Assembly (NCBI GenBank): GCA_964464965.1
Contig: CAYXHM010000002.1
Coordinates: forward strand, 310,001-374,000
Length of the DNA: 64,000 bases
Origin: UBA5543 sp964464965
GTDB lineage: Bacteria; Bacteroidota; Bacteroidia; Chitinophagales; Chitinophagaceae
Direction: 5' to 3'
Made by a program: the position numbers and the translations under genes. This document shows positions 52,035 to 60,940 of this stretch, piece by piece. The notes beneath the pieces are model-generated. The model searched no databases and had not been told where the DNA came from. It was given only the letters and a program-made list of their open reading frames with translations. Position 1 is the stretch's first letter. Every line of letters begins with the position of its first letter.

Positions 52035-53201
52035 ATGAGTTTAACAAGGGAATATCCACATTTACTTTTTAGAGAACATTGGTCATTAAGTGCAAGAGAT
52101 TATTTTGTTTTAGGTCAGTGTGAAGCTCTTATACAAGCAATAAAAAAAACACCAATTCAACCTCAGTATTTTAGTAAGCTTTTAGGTGTCTCATTAATTA
52201 AAGGTGCTCAAGCTACAACAGCTATTGAGGGGAATACCTTAACCTTTGAAGAGATAGAAAAAGTCAATAAAGGGGAAAAACTACCACCTAGCAAAGAGTA
52301 TCAGGAAAAAGAGGTTAACAACATTCTCGAAGCATTTTATGTGCTATTTAGAGAAGCCGTAGTCGATGGAAAATCTCAGCTAATTTGCACAGAATTATTA
52401 TTAAAATTACACAAATTAGTGGGAAAGGATTTAGGGGAGCATTTTGAAGCTATTCCAGGTCGTTTTAGAGAAGCAGAAGTCGTTGTAGGAAGATATAGAT
52501 GTCCGGATCATGTAGATGTTGTCCCCCTTATTGATATGTTTTGCCAGTGGATGAAAGAACATTTTAAATTTGATAAGGGTAATCAAAAATTTAGTGATAT
52601 TGTTATACAAGCAATCGTCGCACATGTCTATCTTGAAATGATACATCCATTTGGAGATGGGAATGGAAGGACAGGCAGACTATTAGAGTTTTACATTTTG
52701 CTAAGAGGTGGATTACCTAACATTACATTACAAATATTATCTAACCATTACAATTTAACTCGACCAGAATATTATAAACAACTTGAAAAAATTGCAGAAA
52801 AAAGGGATTTGACAAACTTTATAAGCTATGCAATTACTGGATTGAGAGATGGTTTGCAGGATACTCTTCAAATAATTCAAGAAAGTCAAACACAATTGAC
52901 TTGGAAGAACTATATATATGACAAATTTTCACAATTACCTGGTCAAAAAGAAGTAGTGAAAAGGAAAAGAACATTAGCTCTAAATTTTCCGATGAAAGGC
53001 AATTTCACTTTGAGTGAGATTAAAAAACTTAATGTTGATATAGCATTAACTTATGCAACAATTCCAGACAAGACACTTATTCGAGATTTGGAGGAATTAA
53101 TTGGATTAGAAATATTATCGAAAAATGGTCATTCATATTCGTCAAATATCTCAATATTGAATGACCGCATGCCAGTTTATAAAGGCATAGAGCCTTTATA
53201 A
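52035..53201 (+). CDS. Fic family protein (AMPylator-type)
   Basis: A 388-residue Fic-domain enzyme that likely transfers AMP or a related nucleotide to a protein. The catalytic motif HPFGDGNGRTGR begins at His204. An autoinhibitory (S/T)xxxE(G/N) motif is visible upstream as Thr61-x-x-x-Glu65-Gly66, so it is a class II Fic with the inhibitory helix in cis. A C-terminal winged-helix-like part follows. The start at ATG 52035 is used because the region before it is a 12-bp tandem repeat. AT-rich and without an adjacent antitoxin. Confidence 0.92.
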   Translation: MSLTREYPHLLFREHWSLSARDYFVLGQCEALIQAIKKTPIQPQYFSKLLGVSLIKGAQATTAIEGNTLTFEEIEKVNKGEKLPPSKEYQEKEVNNILEAFYVLFREAVVDGKSQLICTELLLKLHKLVGKDLGEHFEAIPGRFREAEVVVGRYRCPDHVDVVPLIDMFCQWMKEHFKFDKGNQKFSDIVIQAIVAHVYLEMIHPFGDGNGRTGRLLEFYILLRGGLPNITLQILSNHYNLTRPEYYKQLEKIAEKRDLTNFISYAITGLRDGLQDTLQIIQESQTQLTWKNYIYDKFSQLPGQKEVVKRKRTLALNFPMKGNFTLSEIKKLNVDIALTYATIPDKTLIRDLEELIGLEILSKNGHSYSSNISILNDRMPVYKGIEPL

Positions 53202-53222
53202 AATGACTGGCTTACATATAAT

Positions 53223-56200
53223 TTACTTCATAATCACAAACCGTTTATAATCCTGCTCTCCGCCATAGTCCAGTTTCAACATATAGCTGCCGGGTGCCAG
53301 GTCTTTGCCTGTGATTATGGTGTGGTTTAGTTTACCTGCCCGCGGCTGTACCGACGTGCGGTAGACAATTTGTCCCAACCCGTTCAGTATGGTTATGTTT
53401 ACTTCGTCCGCACTTACCGTGGCTAATTCGCCTTCAATAATGAATGTCCCGTTATTAGGGTTAGGGTGCAGGTTCAGTGCTTTGAAAGCTGTGTTTGTTG
53501 TTGCGATACCTGCCGGGATTGTATCTACTGTTAATGTTGCAACAGATGAAATAGTAATGGGTGCGCAGGGAAGGATGAGCAGGCAACGGAATTGATAACC
53601 GTTCATAGTATATGGTACACCTGCCAGGTTAAGGGTATCAGTTGTGGCATCACTATACACACCTGCATTGCTTATATCGGTCCAGTTGATGCCATCGTTC
53701 ACCTGCCATTGATAGCTAAGGTCAGGATCTGCAGAGGCAACAGTAAATGTGGTGTCGGAATTTTCCATAATCCGCACGCTGGCCGGTTGTGCTATAACTG
53801 CCGGTGCGTTGTATTTGGTGGTGATGGTTAAAACAGCTTCATCACTCGTATCACCCGGCGGGCATATACCACCTACTATGCAACGGTATTTATACCCGTT
53901 TGCAGTGGTTGGTGCTGCCTTTAATAACAAGGTATCTTTGTCAGCGCCGCTATACATGCCAGTGTTGGCAACATTACTCCAACCGCTGCCATCATTTACC
54001 TGCCATTGGTAAGTAAATGGGCCGCCCGCTGCCACCACGGTAAATCCTGCTTTAGTATTGGCGCACACACTACTGTCTTGCGGGTGTGTAGATATTACTG
54101 AAAGGTTAAAAGCAATTTGTGCCGAGTCTGATATGGTAGAATCACCACATGAGTTATACGCTATGCATCGGTACCAATTCTTTTTATAACTGGTATCTAT
54201 ATTGGAAAGTATCAACTTATTAGTATTAATGTAACTGTATGTAGTATCATTATTCAGATTACTCCATCCATTACCGTCATTTCCCTGCCACTGGTATCTG
54301 GTGGCATATTTTGCCTCAATTCTGAAATGTGTATTGTTACCAGGGCATACATTTTGTTCATTAAATATGTTGAGTACTTTAATGGGGATGCAGTAACATT
54401 GAAATACCGTCCGGTTTTGAGTACTACCATCGCCTAATTTCCCTGCCTCACCAGTCGCACAAATCCTATTCCTATCTGATTTTAAACCAAGACTATGATA
54501 ATAACTGGCAGCAATCCCCACCCAGTCGTTCGTAGAACCTATCTTTATCGGCGTATTCTTGTCAATTAGTGTCGCGTCACCTAACTGCCCATGAAAATTA
54601 TAACCCCATGTCAACAGTGTGCCATCAGACTTTACTCCTAACGTATGTACACCTGCTGCTGTAACCATAACCCAATCATTAGCAGTCCCGATTTGCACTG
54701 GGGAAGCCTTGGTAACGTTGGAACTATCGCCAAGTTGCCCAAAATAATTATACCCCCACGCCCAAAGTGTGCCATCTGTTTTTATTGCAAGGGTATAACC
54801 CTCTCCACCGGTCACATGTGCCCAATTATTCGATGTGGTAATTTGTACCGGCACGGTATTATGTATAAAAGTGCCATTGCCCATTGCTTGCCCATCGCCC
54901 CAACCCCATAATGTACCATCTGCCTTTATACCCATTCCGTGCCATCCGCCGGCAATTATATACACCCAATTAGTACTGGTATCTACTCTTACAGGGAAGT
55001 TAGTAGCCAATGTGCTACTCGAACCATCTCCAAGTTGACCATAATCATTTATCCCCCACGACCAGAGTGTACCATCGCTTTTTAGGCCATGCGTATGTTC
55101 TTCTCCGCCGGATATTGCTATCCAATTGCTATCGGATCCAATCTGTACGGGCGATATTTTATCAGTAAATGTGCTATCTCCTAATTGTCCCATGTAATTT
55201 GAGCCCCATGCCCAAAGTGTGCCATCTACCTTTATACCAACAGAATGCTCTGAGCCACAAGCAAAACTCAGCCATTCTCCCTGGGAGCCTATCTGCACTG
55301 GGGTATATTTTGGAATTTTAGTGCTGTCACCAAGTTGTCCATATCCATTGGAGCCCCATGCCCACAAGCTGCCATCAGCTTTTATACCCAGGTTGTGAAA
55401 TCGATGTGATTTTATATGAAGCCATTCGTCAGCTGTATTAAATTGTATTGCATAGTTTTTATCAATATTCGCACCATTCCCCAATTGGCCATACCGGTTA
55501 TCTCCCCATGCCATTACCGCGCCATCTGCCTTTATACCCAGGCTATGCATTGTACAGGCATATATACTTTTCCACCTGTTAGCGGTATCTATATGTACAG
55601 GTATATTTCTTTTTGTATTGGTGCTATCACCCAGCTGGCCGTCATTATTATTTCCCCATGCCCAGACTGTACCATTGGCTTTCAATGCCAGGCTATGGTA
55701 TGCACCTACTGAGATGTATGCCCAGTTCCTGGCAGTGTCTATCTGTACAGGTTTGGATGTATCGTTGTATGTACTGTCTCCCAGTTGGCCATCATTATTT
55801 TCCCCCCATGCCCAAAGCGTGCCATTAGCTTGCAATGCAATAGTATGTTGGGCTCCTGTAGCCACATTTATCCAGTTATTTGCAGTCCCAACCTGTACAG
55901 GGGTGTTCCTGTTGGTTTTGCTGCCATCACCTAGCTGTCCGGCAGTGTTATTTCCCCAGGCCCAAAGTGTACCGTTTGCCTTTATAGCCAGGCTATGGGC
56001 GTCACCGGGCGCTATAGTTACCCAATCGCGGGCTGTGCCTATCTGCACAGGTGCGTTCCTGTTGGTGTTTGTACCGTCGCCCAACTGCCCGTTACCATTA
56101 TTCCCCCATGCCCAAAGCGTACCATCCGCCTTCACAGCAAGGGTGTGGCTTCCATTTGCAACTACTGCCGCCCATGTATTGTCTATACCAATTCTTACTG

Positions 56201-56573
56201 GTGCACTCCTGAAAGTGGTAGTGCCATCACCTAGCTGGCCGCTGTTATTGCTGCCCCATCCCCATAGGCTACCGTCTGCCTGTATGCCCAGGCTGTGGTA
56301 TGCCCCCGCTGTCACACATATCCAGTTATCAGCCGTGCCTATCTGTACAGGTGTATTTTTGTTGGTCGTTGTGCCGTCCCCAAGTTGGCCATTGTCATTA
56401 CGCCCCCATGCCCATAGCTGGCCATTGCGTATCTCAATAGTATGGCCATCACCACCGGCAATCTTATTCTTCAGGTAGTCTGCCCTGCTGGTGGCAATTC
56501 GGTCATTGCCTGTTCCTGCCTGCGAAGTGCCAGCAATAGCAATAAATAGAAACAATAATAGGCAGAAGCGCAT
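53223..56573 (-). CDS. Secreted RCC1-repeat protein with Ig-like modules and T9SS sorting domain
   Basis: A 1116-residue extracellular protein. After a signal peptide (about 1-19) come fourteen RCC1-type repeats of about 50 residues with the cue LWAWG.N..GQLGD (about 40-730), expected to fold as beta-propellers. Three Ig-like or SbsA-like segments follow, with CxxxxxVC-type and YQWQVNDGS motifs. Residues about 1035-1116 (from LNLHPNPNNGTFIIEG) form a type A sorting domain. Binding partner is unknown; polysaccharide or protein adhesion is possible. Confidence 0.9.
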   Translation of the reverse strand: MRFCLLLFLFIAIAGTSQAGTGNDRIATSRADYLKNKIAGGDGHTIEIRNGQLWAWGRNDNGQLGDGTTTNKNTPVQIGTADNWICVTAGAYHSLGIQADGSLWGWGSNNSGQLGDGTTTFRSAPVRIGIDNTWAAVVANGSHTLAVKADGTLWAWGNNGNGQLGDGTNTNRNAPVQIGTARDWVTIAPGDAHSLAIKANGTLWAWGNNTAGQLGDGSKTNRNTPVQVGTANNWINVATGAQHTIALQANGTLWAWGENNDGQLGDSTYNDTSKPVQIDTARNWAYISVGAYHSLALKANGTVWAWGNNNDGQLGDSTNTKRNIPVHIDTANRWKSIYACTMHSLGIKADGAVMAWGDNRYGQLGNGANIDKNYAIQFNTADEWLHIKSHRFHNLGIKADGSLWAWGSNGYGQLGDSTKIPKYTPVQIGSQGEWLSFACGSEHSVGIKVDGTLWAWGSNYMGQLGDSTFTDKISPVQIGSDSNWIAISGGEEHTHGLKSDGTLWSWGINDYGQLGDGSSSTLATNFPVRVDTSTNWVYIIAGGWHGMGIKADGTLWGWGDGQAMGNGTFIHNTVPVQITTSNNWAHVTGGEGYTLAIKTDGTLWAWGYNYFGQLGDSSNVTKASPVQIGTANDWVMVTAAGVHTLGVKSDGTLLTWGYNFHGQLGDATLIDKNTPIKIGSTNDWVGIAASYYHSLGLKSDRNRICATGEAGKLGDGSTQNRTVFQCYCIPIKVLNIFNEQNVCPGNNTHFRIEAKYATRYQWQGNDGNGWSNLNNDTTYSYINTNKLILSNIDTSYKKNWYRCIAYNSCGDSTISDSAQIAFNLSVISTHPQDSSVCANTKAGFTVVAAGGPFTYQWQVNDGSGWSNVANTGMYSGADKDTLLLKAAPTTANGYKYRCIVGGICPPGDTSDEAVLTITTKYNAPAVIAQPASVRIMENSDTTFTVASADPDLSYQWQVNDGINWTDISNAGVYSDATTDTLNLAGVPYTMNGYQFRCLLILPCAPITISSVATLTVDTIPAGIATTNTAFKALNLHPNPNNGTFIIEGELATVSADEVNITILNGLGQIVYRTSVQPRAGKLNHTIITGKDLAPGSYMLKLDYGGEQDYKRFVIMK

Positions 56574-56764
56574 AATATTTACAGATTCGTATCACATTAT
56601 AAATAGAAGAGTAAATATAATAAAACTTTTAAATTGACATTGTCGGGCTAGATGACTACACAAACGCTATAAAATTTTATTTGCAATAATAGTTATAAAA
56701 CGTTATTTTTGTTATAGTAAAGCAGCACATCCCAAGTGCTGCATTTCTTCACTTCCTTCACCAT

Positions 56765-56793
56765 CTCCTCTCCGGAAGGAGAGGCCGGGAGGG
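56765..56793. repeat. GC-rich hairpin repeat, copy 1
   Basis: CTCTCC-GGAA-GGAGAG stem followed by GGCCGGGAGGG. A related element is at 57467-57498. This type of dispersed sequence is frequent in Bacteroidota genomes. Confidence 0.5.
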
Positions 56794-56813
56794 TCTATTA
56801 AATCCCTTTTATC

Positions 56814-57497
56814 ATGGACAACAACAAGCTGAATTTCATTACCACCTACCTGCGCCACCGCAGCGCATACACTGCCTACTGTATAGCCTACAATGTAGAA
56901 GACCAGAGGCAATACGAAAGCATCATCTCTGCCGCGCAGCAACTGATGGACGACCCTGAAGTGGGCGGCCTCATCCGTTCTGTACTGGAACATGTGCACT
57001 ACGAAGTAGAGCAGGAGATAAGGGCAGAGTTAAAAACCGAACTGCTGACCGTACAACGCAAACGCGAACTGCTGGCCAACATAGCCACCGGCGAAATGTA
57101 TGCCATACAAAACTACAAAGGCAAAGACTGCAACCAGTGCACCCAGATGGTACGTCCCACCATCAACCAGATGCTCAAAGCCATTGACCTGGATAATAAA
57201 ATGGCAGGACACTATTCAGTTCGGCAGGCAACAGTTGACAGTTTGCAGTTGACAAAATCAGAAAATACGTCAGAAATGCAACAAAATGCAACAACTGACT
57301 TGTCCCTCGCAGGCGGGGGTGTCCACAGGACGGGGGTTGAATACTCGCGTAGTACAGAAAACACGTCAGAAACGCAACAAAATGCAACAATTATACAGAA
57401 GGTTGACACTCAAAAAATAGAAAAAGCACCCGGATTACAACATTTCGCAACAAAAAGCGAATTCGCCTCTCCACAAGTGGGGAGGGGCAGGGGGTGA
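56814..57497 (+). CDS. Terminase-small-subunit-like protein (orphan)
   Basis: A 227-residue protein. The N-terminal half (FITTYLRHRSAYTAYCIAYN to RKRELLANIATGEM, about 8-95) resembles phage terminase small subunits, which recognise DNA for packaging. The C-terminal half is low in complexity and contains two related segments (ENTSEMQQNAT and ENTSETQQNAT) encoded by a 34-nt direct repeat at 57261-57294 and 57357-57390 with two mismatches. It ends in a hairpin repeat that supplies the last codons (SPQVGRGRG). No other phage gene is nearby. Confidence 0.6.
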   Translation: MDNNKLNFITTYLRHRSAYTAYCIAYNVEDQRQYESIISAAQQLMDDPEVGGLIRSVLEHVHYEVEQEIRAELKTELLTVQRKRELLANIATGEMYAIQNYKGKDCNQCTQMVRPTINQMLKAIDLDNKMAGHYSVRQATVDSLQLTKSENTSEMQQNATTDLSLAGGGVHRTGVEYSRSTENTSETQQNATIIQKVDTQKIEKAPGLQHFATKSEFASPQVGRGRG

Positions 57498-57498
57498 G
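57467..57498. repeat. GC-rich hairpin repeat, copy 2
   Basis: CCTCTCCACAAGTGGGGAGGGGCAGGGGG-like element related to 56765-56793. It overlaps the last codons of the orphan terminase-like gene. Confidence 0.5.
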
Positions 57499-57511
57499 GT
57501 TTTGTAACGCG

Positions 57512-57889
57512 TCACAGCACTTTCTTGCCAAAAGGCATCAGGCTTATTTCCACCAGTTTAAAATGCTGCCTGGCAAATGGTATGCCTATAATGGTGATAA
57601 AAAGCAGTACGCCGAATACAATATGGCTTATGACAGTCCAGATGCCGCCACACAGCAACCATATTATGTTGAACAGCAATGAAAGGCACCCGGTATTGTT
57701 ACTACTGCTTACTATCTCCCTGCCAAATGGCGCCAGTACCACTGCACCTATTTTAAAGCATTGCAGCCCGAACGGGATACCCACAATGGTAACGCAGAGT
57801 ACAAGGCCGCCGACAAAGTACCCCAGCGCACTGATAAGTCCGCCAAAAACCAGCCAGATGATATTACCTAAAAAATTGAATGGTGCCAT
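57512..57889 (-). CDS. YccF domain membrane protein
   Basis: A 125-residue membrane protein with two tandem YccF (DUF307) repeats. Each carries an IGIPFA/VGIPFG-type turn (IVGIPFGLQCFKIGAVVLAPFG and IIGIPFARQHFKLVEISLMPFG). Four helices are expected. Family function is unknown. It stands alone between the terminase-like gene and a small unknown gene. Confidence 0.85.
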   Translation of the reverse strand: MAPFNFLGNIIWLVFGGLISALGYFVGGLVLCVTIVGIPFGLQCFKIGAVVLAPFGREIVSSSNNTGCLSLLFNIIWLLCGGIWTVISHIVFGVLLFITIIGIPFARQHFKLVEISLMPFGKKVL

Positions 57890-58018
57890 ATTAAATCAAT
57901 TTGCTGCTACAAAATATACAAAAAGTTAACCTGGCATGAGCATTTACGTTGCCTTGGCACGGTATTTTTACAGTTATAACTACAGGTTTCTGAACACTAT
58001 AATTAATTATAACCGGTT

Positions 58019-58207
58019 ATGACAAACACATATGAATACCAAGGGCTGCTCACAAAATTACGCTCTATAACAACATCCATATTGGGCGCTGACACTCCAA
58101 AAGATGAATATCTGAAAAGTTTATACATCTATTTTGACGAGCAGGAACTATCCATACTTCAGGAAGCTAATGCTTTACCCAGTAGTTTTATAGAAGAGAA
58201 TTATTAA
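58019..58207 (+). CDS. Small hypothetical protein
   Basis: A 62-codon frame with an ATG and a soluble, acidic, helix-rich product (LLTKLRSITTSIL, FDEQELSILQEANALP). No family was recognised. It has codon use like the neighbours and no overlap with another gene, so it may be genuine, but support is limited to coding-like composition. Confidence 0.45.
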   Translation: MTNTYEYQGLLTKLRSITTSILGADTPKDEYLKSLYIYFDEQELSILQEANALPSSFIEENY

Positions 58208-58258
58208 TTTTCTTCAACATATAAAACATCAACTTCTGCAGCGTCTGAAGATTGTCGC

Positions 58259-59266
58259 TTATTTCTTTTTCAGTGCCAGTATGCTCATGTCGCTCTTATC
58301 TTTCACTATGGTGTTTTTCAACCTGCCCAGTCCTTCTATCTCCATTTCTACTACGTCGCCGGGTTGCAGCCATTGTACTTTGTAGTTGGGGTCGTTCAGC
58401 AGGCCGGTACCGTTCAGCTCCAGCAGGCAACCGGTGCCTACCGTACCACTGCCTATCACATCGCCTGGTAGTATATCCACACCATAGGCGCAACGCTCTA
58501 CTATCTCGGCAAAGGTCCAGTCCATATCACCCATACTGCCTTCGCTCAATAGTACGCCATTTACCCAGCAGCGCATCTTCAGGTTATAGCTGTTACCTGT
58601 GTGCCCTTCTTTGGCAGGTACTTTATAGGGTTCCAGTTCGTCGGGTGTTACCAGCATAGGGCCTATCACCGTGCTGAAGTCCTTACCTTTTGCAGGCCCC
58701 AGGTTCAGCAGCATCTCTTCCATTTGCAGGGTACGCGCGCTCATATCGTTCATGATCATATAGCCCGCTATATAGTCATCAGCCTCGGCAGCGGTTATGT
58801 TCCTGCCTTTTTTACCTAATACTACAGATGCTTCCAGTTCAAAGTCCAGCTTCTGAAAGTGGTCCGGCATACACACAATATCTCCGGGGCCTTGTATGGC
58901 ATTATGATTGGTAAAGTAGAATATCGGGTACTGGTCAAATTCGGGTATCATATCCACCTTTCGGTTGCGGCGGGCAGATGCTACATGCTGGCGGAAGGCA
59001 TAACCATCGCGGCAGGATGTAGGGTGTGGCACGGGTGCCATAATGGTAGCTGTTTCAAAAGGGATGCCTGTAACATTGACATTCTTGCCGGTTTTTATCT
59101 CCTGTTCTGTTTTACGTGCTTCTTCAGAAAATGTCTCCCAGTCGTTCAGCATTTCCTTCATAGTACCTGGCAGGTTCTTGTTTGCGCTATCGGTGTCATA
59201 CAACTTACCGTCTATCAAAAAAGCTAATTGCTCGTGTCCTGCGTTGGAATATGTTACCAGTTTCAT
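58259..59266 (-). CDS. Fumarylacetoacetate hydrolase family protein
   Basis: A 335-residue FAH-fold hydrolase/isomerase. The metal site is seen in DFELEASVVLGKKG (Glu-x-Glu) plus the Asp in MIMNDMSARTLQ. The C-terminal SGTVGTGCLLELNGTG is typical. Length and the N-terminal SH3-like part are close to fumarylacetoacetase of tyrosine breakdown, but no hmgA or hppD is adjacent, so substrate is not certain. Single gene on this strand. Confidence 0.88.
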   Translation of the reverse strand: MKLVTYSNAGHEQLAFLIDGKLYDTDSANKNLPGTMKEMLNDWETFSEEARKTEQEIKTGKNVNVTGIPFETATIMAPVPHPTSCRDGYAFRQHVASARRNRKVDMIPEFDQYPIFYFTNHNAIQGPGDIVCMPDHFQKLDFELEASVVLGKKGRNITAAEADDYIAGYMIMNDMSARTLQMEEMLLNLGPAKGKDFSTVIGPMLVTPDELEPYKVPAKEGHTGNSYNLKMRCWVNGVLLSEGSMGDMDWTFAEIVERCAYGVDILPGDVIGSGTVGTGCLLELNGTGLLNDPNYKVQWLQPGDVVEMEIEGLGRLKNTIVKDKSDMSILALKKK

Positions 59267-59402
59267 TTGTCCTATATTGTTTGAGGGCGTAAAATTAACT
59301 GATATAACCCGTATTAGAAACCGTTATGTAGTCTTAACAGTTTTTAAATGCAGAAATAGGCACATTTCTTTATTATTGCAATAATCTAAAAATGCGAAGT
59401 AT

Positions 59403-60056
59403 ATGGCAGCTACATACGAAGAATTGTTTGAGAATAATAAGAAATGGGCATCAACTCAACTGGATAAAGATGCCGACTTCTTTAAAAAACTGGCGAGTGA
59501 CCAGACCCCGGATTATCTGTATATCGGTTGCTCTGACAGCCGTGTGCCCGCTAACGAGATAATGGGGCTGGAACCTGGCGATGTATTTGTGCACCGCAAT
59601 GTGGCTAACCTGGTGAACAATGTGGACCTGAATGTGATGTCCTGCATTAATTATGGTGTAAATCACCTCAACGTAAAGCATATAATAGTATGCGGTCACT
59701 ACGGCTGCGGTGGGGTAAAGGCTGCTATGACAGCAAAAGACCTGGGTATATTAAACCCGTGGCTGCGTAATATACGTGATGTGTACCGCCTGCATAAAAA
59801 TGAGCTGAATGCTATAACAGACGAGCATGCACGTTACGACAGGCTGGTAGAACTGAATGTGGAAGAGCAATGCTTTAACGTGATAAAAACAGTAGCCTTA
59901 CAGCGCTCTTACATTAAAAAAGGCTATCCTATTGTACATGGCTGGGTATTCGATTTAAAAACGGGTGCATTGAAAGATCTTAATATAGACTTCAACGCCA
60001 TGCTGAAGCAAATACAGGAAATATACGACCTGACAGGAGAACTGGGTGAGTTATAG
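59403..60056 (+). CDS. can: Beta-class carbonic anhydrase
   Basis: Interconverts carbon dioxide and bicarbonate, supplying bicarbonate to carboxylases. The 217-residue cytoplasmic enzyme has the zinc set Cys43, His99 and Cys102 (GCSDSR, CGHYGCGG) and the Asp45-Arg47 dyad. Length and motif order are those of E. coli Can. The LpxL-like gene follows after 35 nt. Confidence 0.96.
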   Translation: MAATYEELFENNKKWASTQLDKDADFFKKLASDQTPDYLYIGCSDSRVPANEIMGLEPGDVFVHRNVANLVNNVDLNVMSCINYGVNHLNVKHIIVCGHYGCGGVKAAMTAKDLGILNPWLRNIRDVYRLHKNELNAITDEHARYDRLVELNVEEQCFNVIKTVALQRSYIKKGYPIVHGWVFDLKTGALKDLNIDFNAMLKQIQEIYDLTGELGEL

Positions 60057-60076
60057 TTCATAAGCCGACAATTGAA

Positions 60077-60084
60077 TAATTTTG
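60077..60084 (+). promoter_or_regulatory. -7 element close to the acyltransferase start
   Basis: TAATTTTG matches TAnnTTTG and ends 7 nt before the ATG at 60092, similar to the arrangement before psd. A very short or leaderless transcript is suggested. Confidence 0.35.
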
Positions 60085-60091
60085 CAGCAGG

Positions 60092-60940
60092 ATGTATTAC
60101 CTGCTGCTTTTTATTCTATATCCGTTGTCGTTACTACCGTTACGCATACTCTACCTTTTTTCAAGTGGTATGTACCTTTTGCTGTATTATGTAACTGGCT
60201 ACAGGAAACAGTTGGTATTGGATAATCTAAGGCAGGCCTTCCCTGGAAAATCAAAAGAAGAGATTGACTACATCTGCAAAAAGTTCTACCACAGCTTTTG
60301 CGACCAATGGATAGAAACGCTGAAGCTCTTATCAATATCTGAAAAGGAACTGAACATTAGGATAAAAGGCAACTGGGATGTTTTTCATCAATTGTACGAT
60401 GAGGGGCGAAATACATATGCACTCCTGGGCCATACCTTCAATTGGGAATGGGCTAATGTTGCCTGCCAGTATAACAGCCGGCAGCAATTTGCGGGTGTGT
60501 ATATGCCTCTGGAAAGTAATGCCTTTGACCGGGTAATGCGACGCATACGCACACGCAGCGGGGCATGGCTTATTTCTATGAAAGCAAAAAGAGGCTTCAG
60601 CAAACTGGATGGTGTACAATATATAGTTGGCCTGATGGCCGACCAGAACCCACCCGTAGTAAAAGCAGCTACATGGCACATATTCCTGAACAGGGAAGCG
60701 CCTTTCTTTAACGGACCGGAACTATTGGCAAAACGTGCAAAGGCCGCTGTTATATTTGCAGGAATAAAGAAAGTAAAACGTGGCTATTATGAAATTGACC
60801 TGCAACGCTATATAGATGATGCTTCTGTATTGCCTGCCGGTAAAATGATGGCCGACTACGTATCGTTTATAGAACAACAAATAAGAGAACAACCTGAAAA
60901 CTGGATGTGGACCCACAACCGCTGGAAGCATAGCCGTTAG
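60092..60940 (+). CDS. LpxL-family lysophospholipid/lipid A acyltransferase
   Basis: A 282-residue acyltransferase of the LpxL/HtrB group that adds a secondary acyl chain to lipid A or a similar acceptor at the inner-membrane inner face. An N-terminal membrane helix is at about 8-32. The HX4E catalytic motif is His114 and Glu119 (GHTFNWE). MADQNPP and related motifs follow. Lipid A appears complete in outline here with lpxH elsewhere in the window. The stop shares TTAG with the convergent lipid kinase gene. Confidence 0.9.
   Translation: MYYLLLFILYPLSLLPLRILYLFSSGMYLLLYYVTGYRKQLVLDNLRQAFPGKSKEEIDYICKKFYHSFCDQWIETLKLLSISEKELNIRIKGNWDVFHQLYDEGRNTYALLGHTFNWEWANVACQYNSRQQFAGVYMPLESNAFDRVMRRIRTRSGAWLISMKAKRGFSKLDGVQYIVGLMADQNPPVVKAATWHIFLNREAPFFNGPELLAKRAKAAVIFAGIKKVKRGYYEIDLQRYIDDASVLPAGKMMADYVSFIEQQIREQPENWMWTHNRWKHSR

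Noticed and set aside
55416..56478. Long plus-strand frames opposite the RCC1 gene
   Set aside because: The repeat periodicity of RCC1 produces open antisense frames rich in Pro, Ser and Cys. No independent coding evidence.
57494..57682. 62-codon plus-strand frame opposite yccF
   Set aside because: It lies wholly within the antisense of the YccF gene, whose product is well conserved.
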